A stretch of 64,000 bases of DNA from Oasisia sp. SBJ-2009 (taxonomy: Eukaryota; Annelida; Polychaeta; Sabellida; Siboglinidae), in assembly GCA_964017155.1 (NCBI GenBank), contig OZ024857.1:26915396-26979395 (forward strand). The letters are read 5' to 3'. The translations under genes and the position numbers were made by a program. The notes under the pieces are model-generated. The model was given only the letters and a program-made list of their open reading frames with translations. It made no database searches and had not been told where the DNA came from. Shown here in pieces: positions 1 through 11,384 of this stretch (position 1 is the stretch's first letter; every line of letters starts with the position of its first letter).

Positions 1-246
1 GACTGAGTACAATGTGTGACTGACTGAGTACAATGTGTTATGTGACTGACTGAGTACAATGTGTGACTGACTGAGTACAACGTGTTGTGTGACTGACTGA
101 CTGAGTACAATGTGTTGTGTGACTGACTGAGTACAATGTGTTGTGTGACTGAGTGAGTACAATGTGTTACTGACTGAGTACAATGTGTGACTGACTGAGT
201 ACAACGTGTTGTGTGACTGACTGGCTGGCTGGCTGGCTGGCTGGCA

Positions 247-345
<99 letters not shown>

Positions 346-590
346 TGACTGACTGACTGAGTACAATGTGTTATGTGACTGACTGAGTACAACATGTTGT
401 GTGACTGACTGAGTACAATGTGTTATGTGACTGACTGAGTACAACGTGTTGTGTGACTGACTGAGTACAATGTGGTGTGTGACTGAGTAAAATGTGTTGT
501 GTGACTGACTGACTGACTGACTGACTGACTGACTGAGTACAACATGTTGTGTGACTGACTGAGTACAATGTGTGACTGACTGAGTACAAT
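1..590. repeat. TGACTGAC-TGAGTACAATGTG minisatellite with internal (GGCT)n
   Basis: Units of about 20 to 26 bp (TGACTGACTGAGTACAATGTG plus TTGTG) fill the intron up to the first exon, interrupted by a (GGCT)n/(GACT)n run at about 215-360. The array ends a few bases before the probable acceptor of exon 1. ORFs on both strands here are repeat artefacts. Confidence 0.9.
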
Positions 591-602
591 GTGGTGCTCC
601 AG

Positions 603-856
603 AATGTGGTGCAGCGAGTGCAGTTTGACGGCACCAACAAGATGGCGGTGGTGCCCGAGGCGTTCCTTAACACCCCCAGTGCCCTGGCCATTGACTGGGT
701 GTCCCGCAACCTGTACTGGGCCAGTAGGACGGCCTCCACCATCGAGGTGATGTCCCTCGACAGCCCCCTTCACTACAGGAAGGTCGTCCTCAGACACACC
801 GGCAAAGACACGGGGGTGGCAACACCAGTTGCCATGTGTGTTGACCCGATTCGTGG
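603..856 (+). CDS. LRP2: Exon 1: YWTD propeller (first in window, upstream blades missing)
   Basis: Reads NVVQRVQFDGTNKM, then IDWVSRNLYWAS, then AMCVDPIRG: the blade pattern of an LDLR class B propeller. The acceptor is inferred at the AG of 601-602 (phase 0). An AG at 613-614 would also keep the frame, and the pyrimidine tract is weak because a purine-rich minisatellite abuts it, so the start is the least certain boundary in the gene. The donor is GG/GTGAGT, phase 2, and the split Gly codon is completed by exon 2. Confidence 0.85.
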
Positions 857-879
857 GTGAGTAGTGGATGGTGGTTGTG

Positions 880-3800
880 TGTTGGGTCTTATACTGATAT
901 TGTCATTGAAATAACAGACAGTGATTGTGTTGTCTTATACTGATATAGTCATTGAAATAACAGACAGTGATTGTGTTGTCTTATACTGATATAGTCATTG
1001 AAATAACAGACAGTGGTTGTGTTGTCTTATACTGATATAGTCATTGAAGTAACAGACGGTGATTGTGTTGTCTTACACTGATATAGTCATTGAAGTAACA
1101 GACGGTGATTGTGTTGTCTTACACTGATATAGTCATTGAAGTAACAGACGGTGATTGTGTTGTCTTACACTGATATAGTCATTGAAGTAACAGAAGTGAT
1201 TGTGTTGTCTTACACTGATATAGTCATTGAAGTAACAGACGGTGATTATGTTGTCTTACACTGATATAGTCATTGAAGTAACAGACGGTGATTGTGTTGT
1301 CTTACACTGATATAGTCATTGAAGTAACAGAAGTGATTGTGTTGTCTTACACTGATATAGTCATTGAAGTAACGGACGGTGATTGTGTTGTCTTACACTG
1401 ATATAGTCATTGAAGTAACGGACGGTGATTGTGTTGTCTTACACTGATATAGTCATTGAAATAACAGACAGTGATTGTGTTGTCTTACACTGATATAGTC
1501 ATTGAAATAACAGAAGTGATTGTGTTGTCTTATACTGATATAGTCATTGAAATAACAGACAGTGATTGTATTGTCTTATACTGATATAGTCATTGAAATA
1601 ACAGACAGTGGTTGTGTTGTCTTATATTAATATAGTCATTGAAGTAACAGACGGTGATTGTGTTGTCTTACACTGATATAGTCATTGAAGTAACAGAAGT
1701 GATTGTGTTGTCTTACACTGATATAGTCATTGAAGTAACAGAAGTGATTGTGTTGTCTTACACTGATATAGTCATTGAAGTAACAGAAGTGATTGTGTTG
1801 TCTTACACTGATATAGTCATTGAAGTAACAGAAGTGATTGTGTTGTCTTACACTGATATAGTCATTGAAGTAACAGAAGTGATTGTGTTGTCTTACACTG
1901 ATATAGTCAATGAAGTAACGGACGGTGATTGTGTTGTCTTACACTGATATAGTCATTGAAGTAACAGACAGTGATTGCGTTGTCTTACACTGATATAGTC
2001 ATTGAAGTAACAGAAGTGATTGTGTTGTCTTACACTGATATAGTCAATGAAGTAACGGACGGTGATTGTGTTGTCTTACACTGATATAGTCATTGAAGTA
2101 ACAGACAGTTATTGTGTTGTCTTACACTGATATAGTCAATGAAGTAACAGAAGTGATTGTGTTGTCTTACACTGATATAGTCATTGAAATAACGGACGGT
2201 GATTGTGTTGTCTTACACTGATATAGTCAGTGAAGTAACAGAAGTGATTGTGTTGTCTTACACTGATATAGTCATTGAAGTAACAGAAGTGATTGTGTTG
2301 TCTTACACTGATATAGTCATTGAAGTAATGGACGGTGATTGTGTTGTCTTACACTGATATAGTCATTGAAGTAACGGACGGTGATTGTGTTGTCTTACAC
2401 TGATATAGTCATTGAAGTAACGGACGGTGATTGTGTTGTCTTACACTGATATAGTCATTGAAGTAACAGACGGTGATTGTGTTGTCTTACACTGATATAG
2501 TCATTGAAGTAACGGACGGTGATTGTGTTGTCTTACACTGATATAGTCATTGAAGTAACAGACGGTGATTGTGTTGTCTTACACTGATATAGTCATTGAA
2601 GTAACGGACGGTGATTGTGTTGTCTTACACTGATATAGTCAATGAAGTAACAGAAGTGATTGTGTTGTCTTACACTGATATAGTCATTGAAGTAACAGAA
2701 GTGATTGTGTTGTCTTACACTGATATAGTCATTGAAGTAACAGACAGTGATTGTGTTGTCTTACACTGATATAGTCATTGAAATAACAGACGGTGATTGT
2801 GTTGTCTTACACTGATATAGTCATTGAAGTAACAGAAGTGATTGTGTTGTCTTACACTGATATAGTCATTGAAGTAACGGACGGTGATTATGTTGTCTTA
2901 CACTGATATAGTCATTGAAATAACAGACGGTGATTGTGTTGTCTTACACTGATATAGTCAATGAAGTAACGGACGGTGATTGTGTTGTCTTACACTGATA
3001 TAGTCATTGAAGTAACAGACGGTGATTGTGTTGTCTTACACTGATATAGTCATTGAAGTAACAGAAGTGATTGTGTTGTCTTACACTGATATAGTCATTG
3101 AAGTAACAGACGGTGATTATGTTGTCTTACACTGATATAGTCATTGAAGTAACAGACGGTGATTGTGTTGTCTTACACTGATATAGTCATTGAAGTAACA
3201 GAAGTGATTGTGTTGTCTTACACTGATATAGTCATTGAAGTAACGGACGGTGATTGTGTTGTCTTACACTGATATAGTCATTGAAGTAACGGACGGTGAT
3301 TGTGTTGTCTTACACTGATATAGTCATTGAAATAACAGACAGTGATTGTGTTGTCTTACACTGATATAGTCATTGAAATAACAGAAGTGATTGTGTTGTC
3401 TTATACTGATATAGTCATTGAAATAACAGACAGTGATTGTATTGTCTTATACTGATATAGTCATTGAAATAACAGACAGTGGTTGTGTTGTCTTATATTA
3501 ATATAGTCATTGAAGTAACAGACGGTGATTGTGTTGTCTTACACTGATATAGTCATTGAAGTAACAGAAGTGATTGTGTTGTCTTACACTGATATAGTCA
3601 TTGAAGTAACAGAAGTGATTGTGTTGTCTTACACTGATATAGTCATTGAAGTAACAGAAGTGATTGTGTTGTCTTACACTGATATAGTCATTGAAGTAAC
3701 AGAAGTGATTGTGTTGTCTTACACTGATATAGTCATTGAAGTAACAGAAGTGATTGTGTTGTCTTACACTGATATAGTCAATGAAGTAACGGACGGTGAT

Positions 3801-6689
3801 TGTGTTGTCTTACACTGATATAGTCATTGAAGTAACAGACAGTGATTGCGTTGTCTTACACTGATATAGTCATTGAAGTAACAGAAGTGATTGTGTTGTC
3901 TTACACTGATATAGTCAATGAAGTAACGGACGGTGATTGTGTTGTCTTACACTGATATAGTCATTGAAGTAACAGACAGTTATTGTGTTGTCTTACACTG
4001 ATATAGTCAATGAAGTAACAGAAGTGATTGTGTTGTCTTACACTGATATAGTCATTGAAATAACGGACGGTGATTGTGTTGTCTTACACTGATATAGTCA
4101 GTGAAGTAACAGAAGTGATTGTGTTGTCTTACACTGATATAGTCATTGAAGTAACAGAAGTGATTGTGTTGTCTTACACTGATATAGTCATTGAAGTAAT
4201 GGACGGTGATTGTGTTGTCTTACACTGATATAGTCATTGAAGTAACGGACGGTGATTGTGTTGTCTTACACTGATATAGTCATTGAAGTAACGGACGGTG
4301 ATTGTGTTGTCTTACACTGATATAGTCATTGAAGTAACAGACGGTGATTGTGTTGTCTTACACTGATATAGTCATTGAAGTAACGGACGGTGATTGTGTT
4401 GTCTTACACTGATATAGTCATTGAAGTAACAGACGGTGATTGTGTTGTCTTACACTGATATAGTCATTGAAGTAACGGACGGTGATTGTGTTGTCTTACA
4501 CTGATATAGTCAATGAAGTAACAGAAGTGATTGTGTTGTCTTACACTGATATAGTCATTGAAGTAACAGAAGTGATTGTGTTGTCTTACACTGATATAGT
4601 CATTGAAGTAACAGACAGTGATTGTGTTGTCTTACACTGATATAGTCATTGAAATAACAGACGGTGATTGTGTTGTCTTACACTGATATAGTCATTGAAG
4701 TAACAGAAGTGATTGTGTTGTCTTACACTGATATAGTCATTGAAGTAACGGACGGTGATTATGTTGTCTTACACTGATATAGTCATTGAAATAACAGACG
4801 GTGATTGTGTTGTCTTACACTGATATAGTCAATGAAGTAACGGACGGTGATTGTGTTGTCTTACACTGATATAGTCATTGAAGTAACAGACGGTGATTGT
4901 GTTGTCTTACACTGATATAGTCATTGAAATAACAGACGGTGATTGTGTTGTCTTACACTGATATAGTCATTGAAGTAACGGACGGTGATTGTGTTGTCTT
5001 ACACTGATATAGTCATTGAAATAACAGAAGTGATTGTGTTGTCTTATACTGATATAGTCATTGAAATAACGGACGGTGATTGTGTTGTCTTATACTGATA
5101 TAGTCATTGAAGTAACAGAAGTGATTGTGTTGTCTTATACTGATATAGTCATTGAAATAACGGACGGTGATTATGTTGTCTTACACTGATATAGTCATTG
5201 AAGTAACAGACGGTGATTGTGTTGTCTTACACTGATATAGTCATTGAAATAACGGACGGTGATTATGTTGTCTTACACTGATATAGTCATTGAAATAACA
5301 GACGGTGATTGTGTTGTCTTACACTGATATAGTCAATGAAGTAACGGACGGTGATTGTGTTGTCTTACACTGATATAGTCATTGAAGTAACAGACGGTGA
5401 TTGTGTTGTCTTACACTGATATAGTCATTGAAATAACAGACGGTGATTGTGTTGTCTTACACTGATATAGTCATTGAAGTAACATAAGTGATTGTGTTGT
5501 CTTATACTGATATAGTCATTTAAATAACAGAAGTGATTGTGTTGTCTTATACTGATATAGTCATTGAAATAACGGACGGTGATTGTGTTGTCTTATACTG
5601 ATATAGTCATTGAAGTAACAGAAGTGATTGTGTTGTCTTATACTGATATAGTCATTGAAATAACAGAAGTGATTGTGTTGTCTTATACTGATATAGTCAT
5701 TGAAATAACGGACGGTGATTGTGTTGTCTTACACTGATATAGTCATTGAAATAACAGAAGTGATTGTGTTGTCTTACACTGATATAGTCATTGAAGTAAC
5801 AGAAGTGATTATGTTGTCTTACACTGATATAGTCATTGAAATAACAGAAGTGATTGTGTTGTCTTACACTGATATAGTCATTGAAATAACAGAAGTGATT
5901 ATGTTGTCTTACACTGATATAGTCATTGAAGTAACAGAAGTGATTGTGTTGTCTTACACTGATATAGTCATTGAAGTAACAGACGGTGATTGTGTTGTCT
6001 TATACTGATATAGTCATTGAAGTAACAGAAGTGATTGTGTTGTCTTACACTGATATAGTCATTGAAGTAACGGACGGTGATTATGTTGTCTTACACTGAT
6101 ATAGTCATTGAAATAACAGACGGTGATTGTGTTGTCTTACACTGATATAGTCAATGAAGTAACGGACGGTGATTATGTTGTCTTACACTGATATAGTCAA
6201 TGAAGTAACGGACGGTGATTATGTTGTCTTACACTGATATAGTCAATGAAGTAACAGACGGTGATTGTGTTGTCTTACACTGATATAGTAATTGAAGTAA
6301 CAGACGGTGATTATGTTGTCTTACACTGATATAGTCATTAAAGTAACGGACGGTGATTGTGTTGTCTTACACTGATATAGTCATTGAAGTAACGGACGGT
6401 GATTGTGTTGTCTTACACTGATATAGTCATTGAAATAACAGACGGTGATTGTGTTGTCTTACACTGATATAGTCATTGAAGTAACGGACGGTGATTATGT
6501 TGTCTTACACTGATATAGTCATTAAAGTAACGGACGGTGATTGTGTTGTCTTACACTGATATAGTCATTGAAGTAACGGACGGTGATTGTGTTGTCTTAC
6601 ACTGATATAGTCATTGAAATAACAGACGGTGATTGTGTTGTCTTACACTGATATAGTCATTGAAGTAACAGACGGTGATTATGTTGTCT
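880..6689. repeat. Giant 45/46-bp minisatellite in intron 1
   Basis: About 125 head-to-tail copies of a unit running GTCATTGAAGTAACAG, (AC)GGTGATTGTG, TTGTCTTACACTGATATA. Two length classes (46 bp with CAGACGGTG, 45 bp with CAGAAGTG) and point variants are intermixed. It begins about 25 bp after the exon 1 donor. A higher-order duplication of about 1.87 kb lies inside (see findings). The 97-residue ORFs at 1654, 3525 and 5715 are repeat shadows. Confidence 0.95.
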
Positions 6690-7363
6690 TATGGGGCGAT
6701 CACACAGGTCCGAATGAGCTTCCATTTGTTTTCCATATACGAAAGTGGTGTGATTACTTTAACCGGCCGAATGTCCCTCGGAATGTGTTTTTTCCAATGT
6801 ATCACCGAATGCTTTCTGTTTGTTTTCCGAATGTTTTCAGTATGGTTTCAGAATGCTTTCAGAATAAACCCAATACTTCCCATATGTTGATTTCGAAAGT
6901 TTCTTTTCCGAATGCTTTCTATATGCTTTCCGAATGCTTTCAGAACACAGCGAATTGACGTAGAATGGACCAAACTCTTTCCGCATGCTTTCCGAATAAT
7001 ACTGAAAACATTCGGAAAGCATTCGTCATGTTCTAGGTCCATTTGGGGTGTTCGGAAAGCATATGGAACCCAGCACCTCAAAATTTTGATTCTGAATGCA
7101 CCCAGAACTAAACGCATGGTTCCTAGAATGCTTCCCGAATACTTCCCCAATATACATGGATGCCAGATTCGGATGGTTGAGGAAAATTATTTTAAACATG
7201 CACAACACATTTTTGGAGCTACCGAGTGCCATTTCGTATGTATCCGTACGGAGCCAAACAGCCAGTATGCTTCTAGCAATATGATCCGTTCGCACCCTGA
7301 ACGCCCAAATTCCTATTCGGAAAACAAACGGAATGGCATTCGGGCCAGTGTAATCGGGCCATG
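6690..7363. mobile_element. Non-autonomous DNA transposon-like insertion with terminal inverted repeats
   Basis: The left end (GGGGCGATCACACAGGTCC, continuing to TTTGTTTTCC) resembles the reverse complement of the right end (GGCCCGATTACACTGGCCC, continuing to GTTTGTTTTCC) over roughly 45 bp. It sits inside one unit of the 46-bp minisatellite, splitting CTTA from CACTGATATA, with TTA on the left and TGA on the right as a possible decayed 3-bp target duplication. The interior is rich in inverted GAATGCTTTC/GAAAGCATTC motifs. There is no transposase ORF. A 3-bp TWA-like target would suit PIF/Harbinger, but the family is a guess. Confidence 0.6.
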
Positions 7364-7452
7364 ACACTGATATATAGTCTTAGTAAGTAAGATGGTGAGG
7401 ATGTGTGCGGGGTGTCACCCTCCACCCACGCCCTGTGTCTGTCTGTCTGTAG

Positions 7453-7627
7453 GAAGCTGTACTGGCTGGATGAGGGTGGCCCAGGGGTCCCACGTAAGGT
7501 CGCTGTAGCCAACCTAGACGGCAGCGAGTCAAAGGTTCTGGTGAAAGACGACCTCACCCATCTCGACTTCCTCTCCCTTGATGTCAACACACAGACCCTC
7601 TACTGGAGCGAGGGGCATGCAGGCAAG
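7453..7627 (+). CDS. LRP2: Exon 2: YWTD propeller blades
   Basis: Completes the split Gly and reads KLYWLDEGG, VAVANLDGSE, then LDVNTQTLYWSEGHAGK, two class B repeats. The acceptor is CTGTAG at 7447-7452 after a CTGT-rich tract; the donor is AAG/GTCAGT, phase 0. GTCAGT is a less common donor, but the continuation into exon 3 (AGK-IVKYLLG) is in frame and family-like. Confidence 0.88.
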
Positions 7628-9225
7628 GTCAGTAGGTCACTGTGGGCACCATGCGGGTCTTAAGAGTAAGTGACATACAATGTTGTCTAGTACATCTGTT
7701 TTGCTGTTACGTTTATACAGTCGTGCTTCATTGTAACGCACCTCATTATAACGCAGATCAGATGTAATGCTGAGAGTCGTGGATCCCAAATTTCTGCTGC
7801 CAGGGGAAATAGGCACTACGGCTAACAACGACATTGTAATTATTGTCACGGTCACTTCTTTTACAATACTGTAAAATTCATTGTCCTGGAACGGATGCTC
7901 ATTTGAAGCATTCATGAAAAATATATAAGGTAGTAAACAAAATACAGATTAATACATATTTAAAACAATATCTAAATCCTAATCATGATTAGAAAAGCCG
8001 AATTTATATTATAATGTATAATTTTATAATAATCACAAATAATAAATATTGCATACAGGCGTAATGAATTTTACATCCCTCTCACGGAAATGTCAGAGGT
8101 GTTTGTTATTGAAAAGCCTGGCAATGAATGACAAACGTTTCCTATTTGTTCGGGATGTGATAGTTTTAAACCATCTAGAGGAGGTCAGAAGCATGTATTC
8201 ATTATGTTAAATTGTGAATTTTCATTTAGAATGTGAGTGGCTTTTTGCAATGCTTTCTGTTCATACAGAACAGTGAGAGTTGATTATTTCACACTTATTA
8301 CTTTGCTACTGATGTTTACAATGCACTGCAAATTATTCTTTTCTTTCTGACTGACATTCTGACACCAACAGGTAAAGGAAAAGGTTAAAACTCTGGCTAC
8401 AAGAGTATAAAACAAACAAATGTCTAAATCCAATCTTTTATTGTTCAGGGGGAATACAAATATTTATATCAGTTCTTATTGGTGTGGATAGTGTTGAAAG
8501 CTTCCTTATTTAGATGCCTTGATAGGCATTGTACGGGCTGGAGGAGGTTTTTGACAGGTAAGGGCAGGTGACCATCGATGCCTTTATGGAATGTGGTGAG
8601 GCATCTGTTTGTTTGTCTGGTTAAGAGTTGGGTCCACCAAGAGTTGTTGTAGGTGTAATTGTTTTAACATATCTGACACAGCCTGATTCTCTAGATGTAT
8701 AATCAGTGGTAGAATTTTGGCATTTATTTTACTAGACAGCGACACTAGTAAAGTCAAATGTTTACTAGTCGTCCAAAAGGTTTACTAGTCTGGCAAAACA
8801 TAAAGACAATCCAAATTTAAATAGTTACAACCTGTTTTAAAACTAAAAAACAGTATATGTTGCAACCCCAGTAAAAAACAATGCACTGTTCATAAAGTTA
8901 ACAATAAATAATACAGATATAATTAAAAAGTGAAGATATGATCTGTATTTAAAAACTATGGAATTGAAAAACATGCCTGGAAATTCTGGAAATTTACCTC
9001 ACATTACGCTGTTATGAAAACTGCTGAATGATTTAGTTACATTCCCCCATCTTGTTGATGGGTTAGGGTTACTATGACTTCAAAGTATTGATTGATTGAT
9101 GTAGGGTGGGGTGGATGACACATTGACCTTTACTAGACAACCGGACTAGTTATTAGGAAGGTTTACTAGTTCGCTCGTACCCCTGATAATCTAGATAATC
9201 ACCCTCATAACCCTGATGTCACCAG
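7628..9225. other. Intron 2: mostly unique AT-rich sequence
   Basis: No exon or RNA gene recognised. From about 8700 to 9180 TTTACTAGT-type motifs recur in both orientations, suggesting a decayed inverted-repeat element without clear ends. The remainder shows no tandem structure. Confidence 0.5.
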
Positions 9226-9445
9226 ATTGTCAAGTACTTGCTCGGGCGGAAACAACGTCAGACGGTGGTACAAGGCATCCACAACCCTCAGGGCATCGCT
9301 GTGTTCAAGGGTAAACTCTACTACGTCCTCCCGGAGTACGAGACACTAACGGAGCGTGACATCAACTCAGGCACCCTCCGAATACTCCGCCGTAACATCC
9401 TCATCAGCAGGAAACTGCAGGTGTTTTACCAAAGGCACAGTGCAG
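9226..9445 (+). CDS. LRP2: Exon 3: last blades of the first propeller, leading into EGF
   Basis: Reads IVKYLLGRKQRQTVVQ, NPQGIAVFKGKLYYVLPE, then LQVFYQRHSAG. The KLYYVL position is a degenerate YWTD, as usual for a closing blade, and the QVFYQRH end is the family transition to the next EGF. Acceptor ACCAG at 9221-9225, phase 0; donor GCAG/GTGTGT, phase 1. Splicing to exon 4 gives [15 protein letters not shown]. Confidence 0.9.
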
Positions 9446-9640
9446 GTGTGTACAAGACAACACGTCTGTGTTCAGTCATGTATTCAACGCAGGTGTGTAC
9501 AAGACAACACGTCTGTGTTCAGTCATGTATTCAACGCAGGTGTGTACAAGACAACACGTCTGTGTTCAGTCATGTTTTTAATGCAGGTGTGTTCAAGATA
9601 AAATGTCTGCGTTCAGTCATGTATTCAATGCATTAATTAG
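9446..9640. repeat. 47-bp donor-anchored tandem repeat, intron 3
   Basis: Three close copies start at 9446, 9493 and 9540, with a decayed fourth near 9587. Each unit opens with the donor GTGTGTACAAG and ends in a GCAG that mimics the exon 3 edge, so each copy presents another GCAG/GTGTGT donor. Read-through stays open to about 9636. Confidence 0.85.
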
Positions 9641-9894
9641 ACATCAATTAGAGGTCAGTGGTGCAGCAAAGCCAAAATTATGATTAAACATTTTCATTAA
9701 CAAAAGTTGCCAGGGCCCTGCACTGTACTCTAGCCATTGTCCCAATGTCCCATGCACTAGCCATGAACTATGTGCACCAGGCCCTAAAAAGCCTGAGCCG
9801 TGCACTAATCATGTACACGAGGCCATCCACTAGCCATCGCCCTGGCCATGTGCACCAGACTATGGACTACTAGCCATGAGCCCTGTCATGTGCA

Positions 9895-10372
9895 CTAATA
9901 GTGGCCCTGTACATCAGGCCTGGCACTGTGTACTAACCATGGGCCCTGTGCACCAAGCCCTGTATACCAGGCCCAGTGCACCAAGCCCTGTATACCAGGC
10001 CCAGTACACCAGGCCCAGTGCACCAGGCCCAGTGCACCAGGCCCAGGGCACCAAACCCTGTACACCAGGCCCTGTGCACCAGGCCCAGTGCACCAGGCCA
10101 AGTGCACCAGGCCCAGTGCACCAGGCCCTGTGGACCAGGCCCTGCATACCAGGCCCTGCACACCAGGCCCTGTGCACCAGGCCCTGCACACCAGGCCCTG
10201 TACTCCAGGCCCTGTGCACGATGCCCTGTACATCAGGTCCTGTACACGAGGCCCTGTACACGAGGCCCTGTACACGAGGCCCTGTACACGAGGCCCTGTA
10301 CACCAGGTCCTGTACACCAGGCCCTGTGCACAAGGCCCTGTGCACCAGGTCCTGCCACACCATGCTCTAAGG
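9895..10372. repeat. 14-bp CCAGGCCCTGTGCA minisatellite, intron 3
   Basis: About 34 imperfect copies of a 14-bp unit (CCAGGCCCTGTACA, CCAGGCCCAGTGCA). Seven ORFs over it on both strands are repeat artefacts. Confidence 0.93.
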
Positions 10373-10620
10373 TGAGTATGAAAGGATTTTTCTTCCTGAC
10401 TGAAAATCTGTTCAGCTTCAAGGTTCTTAGATTTCATTTTATTTTATGCTGCTGCATATTCTTTGTGAAATGTTGGTTCAGCATTGTTCAAGAACTCATC
10501 CAATTCTTGACATTACTAAGCAGCTGTATATTTTGGCTTCATCTCAGTTGATCTATCAGGTCTACAACAAGTAAATAACTTGAGTAGTAGTTTATGTGTA
10601 GTTGTGGATCTGTTGTCTAG

Positions 10621-10749
10621 GGGACACCAACGCATGTTCGAGCAACAATGGAGGCTGTGCCCATCTGTGTCTGCCCAAGGGTTCGGGCAAGCAGTGTGCA
10701 TGCACTACGGGCTTCAAGGTCAAAAAGGGCAACCAATCAGCCTGCGAAG
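10621..10749 (+). CDS. LRP2: Exon 4: EGF-like module
   Basis: With the last base of exon 3 it reads [17 protein letters not shown], then CACTTGFKV, then SACEG: six cysteines in the NGGC-HLC EGF pattern that follows each LDLR-family propeller. No calcium-binding DxDE signature. Acceptor TCTAG at 10616-10620; donor GAAG/GTTCGT, phase 1. Confidence 0.93.
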
Positions 10750-11114
10750 GTTCGTATAATTACGTTGAGATATTTAAAATACATTTAAATTATTCATGAG
10801 TGGTAAATAAGTGATTTATATTCTTGAATTATAACCATGTTTATGGAATATGCACAAAGATTATAGATTATGTTTATCTAAGATTGTAATAAAATATTAT
10901 TTAAAGTTAGATAACTTCTATATCTTACAACATGACAAGGTTATCTGGCAACTATTAAAGATGTGTCAAAATTATAAATACATATAAGGCCTATAGATGT
11001 GTCACTATATATGGCAAGACTCCGAGCGACTGGAGGTGATTGGGCATGATAATGGTATTCTAACGATGGTTGACAGTTGTAGTTTCCGACTGATGAATAC
11101 TAGGAAAATCATGG
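10750..11114. other. Intron 4, unique AT-rich part
   Basis: I see no gene, tandem repeat or element ends here. Confidence 0.5.
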
Positions 11115-11226
11115 ATGTTTCCCAGAGAAGACGAAATGGTGTTTGATTAAACAAGTCTGCCAGGGAATAAAGTGTAAAGCACTTTGAACAATCCTGAATA
11201 TTGGATACTACGCTATATGAGAACTT
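11115..11226 (+). mobile_element. SINE family A, 3' part only
   Basis: Contains GATGGTGT-like and GCACTTTGAACAATCCTGA motifs and ends GCTATATGAGAACTT. It matches the 3' halves of the minus-strand SINEs at 30600, 53239 and 59555. The tRNA-like head is missing. Confidence 0.65.
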
Positions 11227-11285
11227 ACCTTTCTTTTACATTACAACATCCTTGCATCATGTGATTGTCATGTGACACATTGCAG

Positions 11286-11384
11286 CTGTCAAGTCGTTCC
11301 TGGTCGTGTCACAGATGAAGAGGATCAGAGGCTTTGATGCAGAGGGGAATCATGAAGAGGCCATGGTACCTGTGGGAGGCTCAG
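11286..11384 (+). CDS. LRP2: Exon 5: start of second propeller
   Basis: Reads AVKSFLVVSQMKRIRGFDAE then EEAMVPVGGS. The FLVVSQMKRIRG string is the first strand typical of LRP propellers, directly after the EGF. Acceptor GCAG at 11282-11285, phase 1. The first good donor is TCAG/GTAAGT at 11385. The same exon edge plus donor is then repeated about 49 times, and the receptor frame stays open far into the array, so the real 3' end could be longer or variable. Confidence 0.85.

Noticed and set aside
1..7000. CRISPR-like regular repeats
   Set aside because: Contiguous minisatellite without spacers, in a spliced animal gene.
8700..9180. Defined transposon with ACTAG ends
   Set aside because: Motifs recur in both orientations, but no matching termini or target duplication could be fixed by eye.
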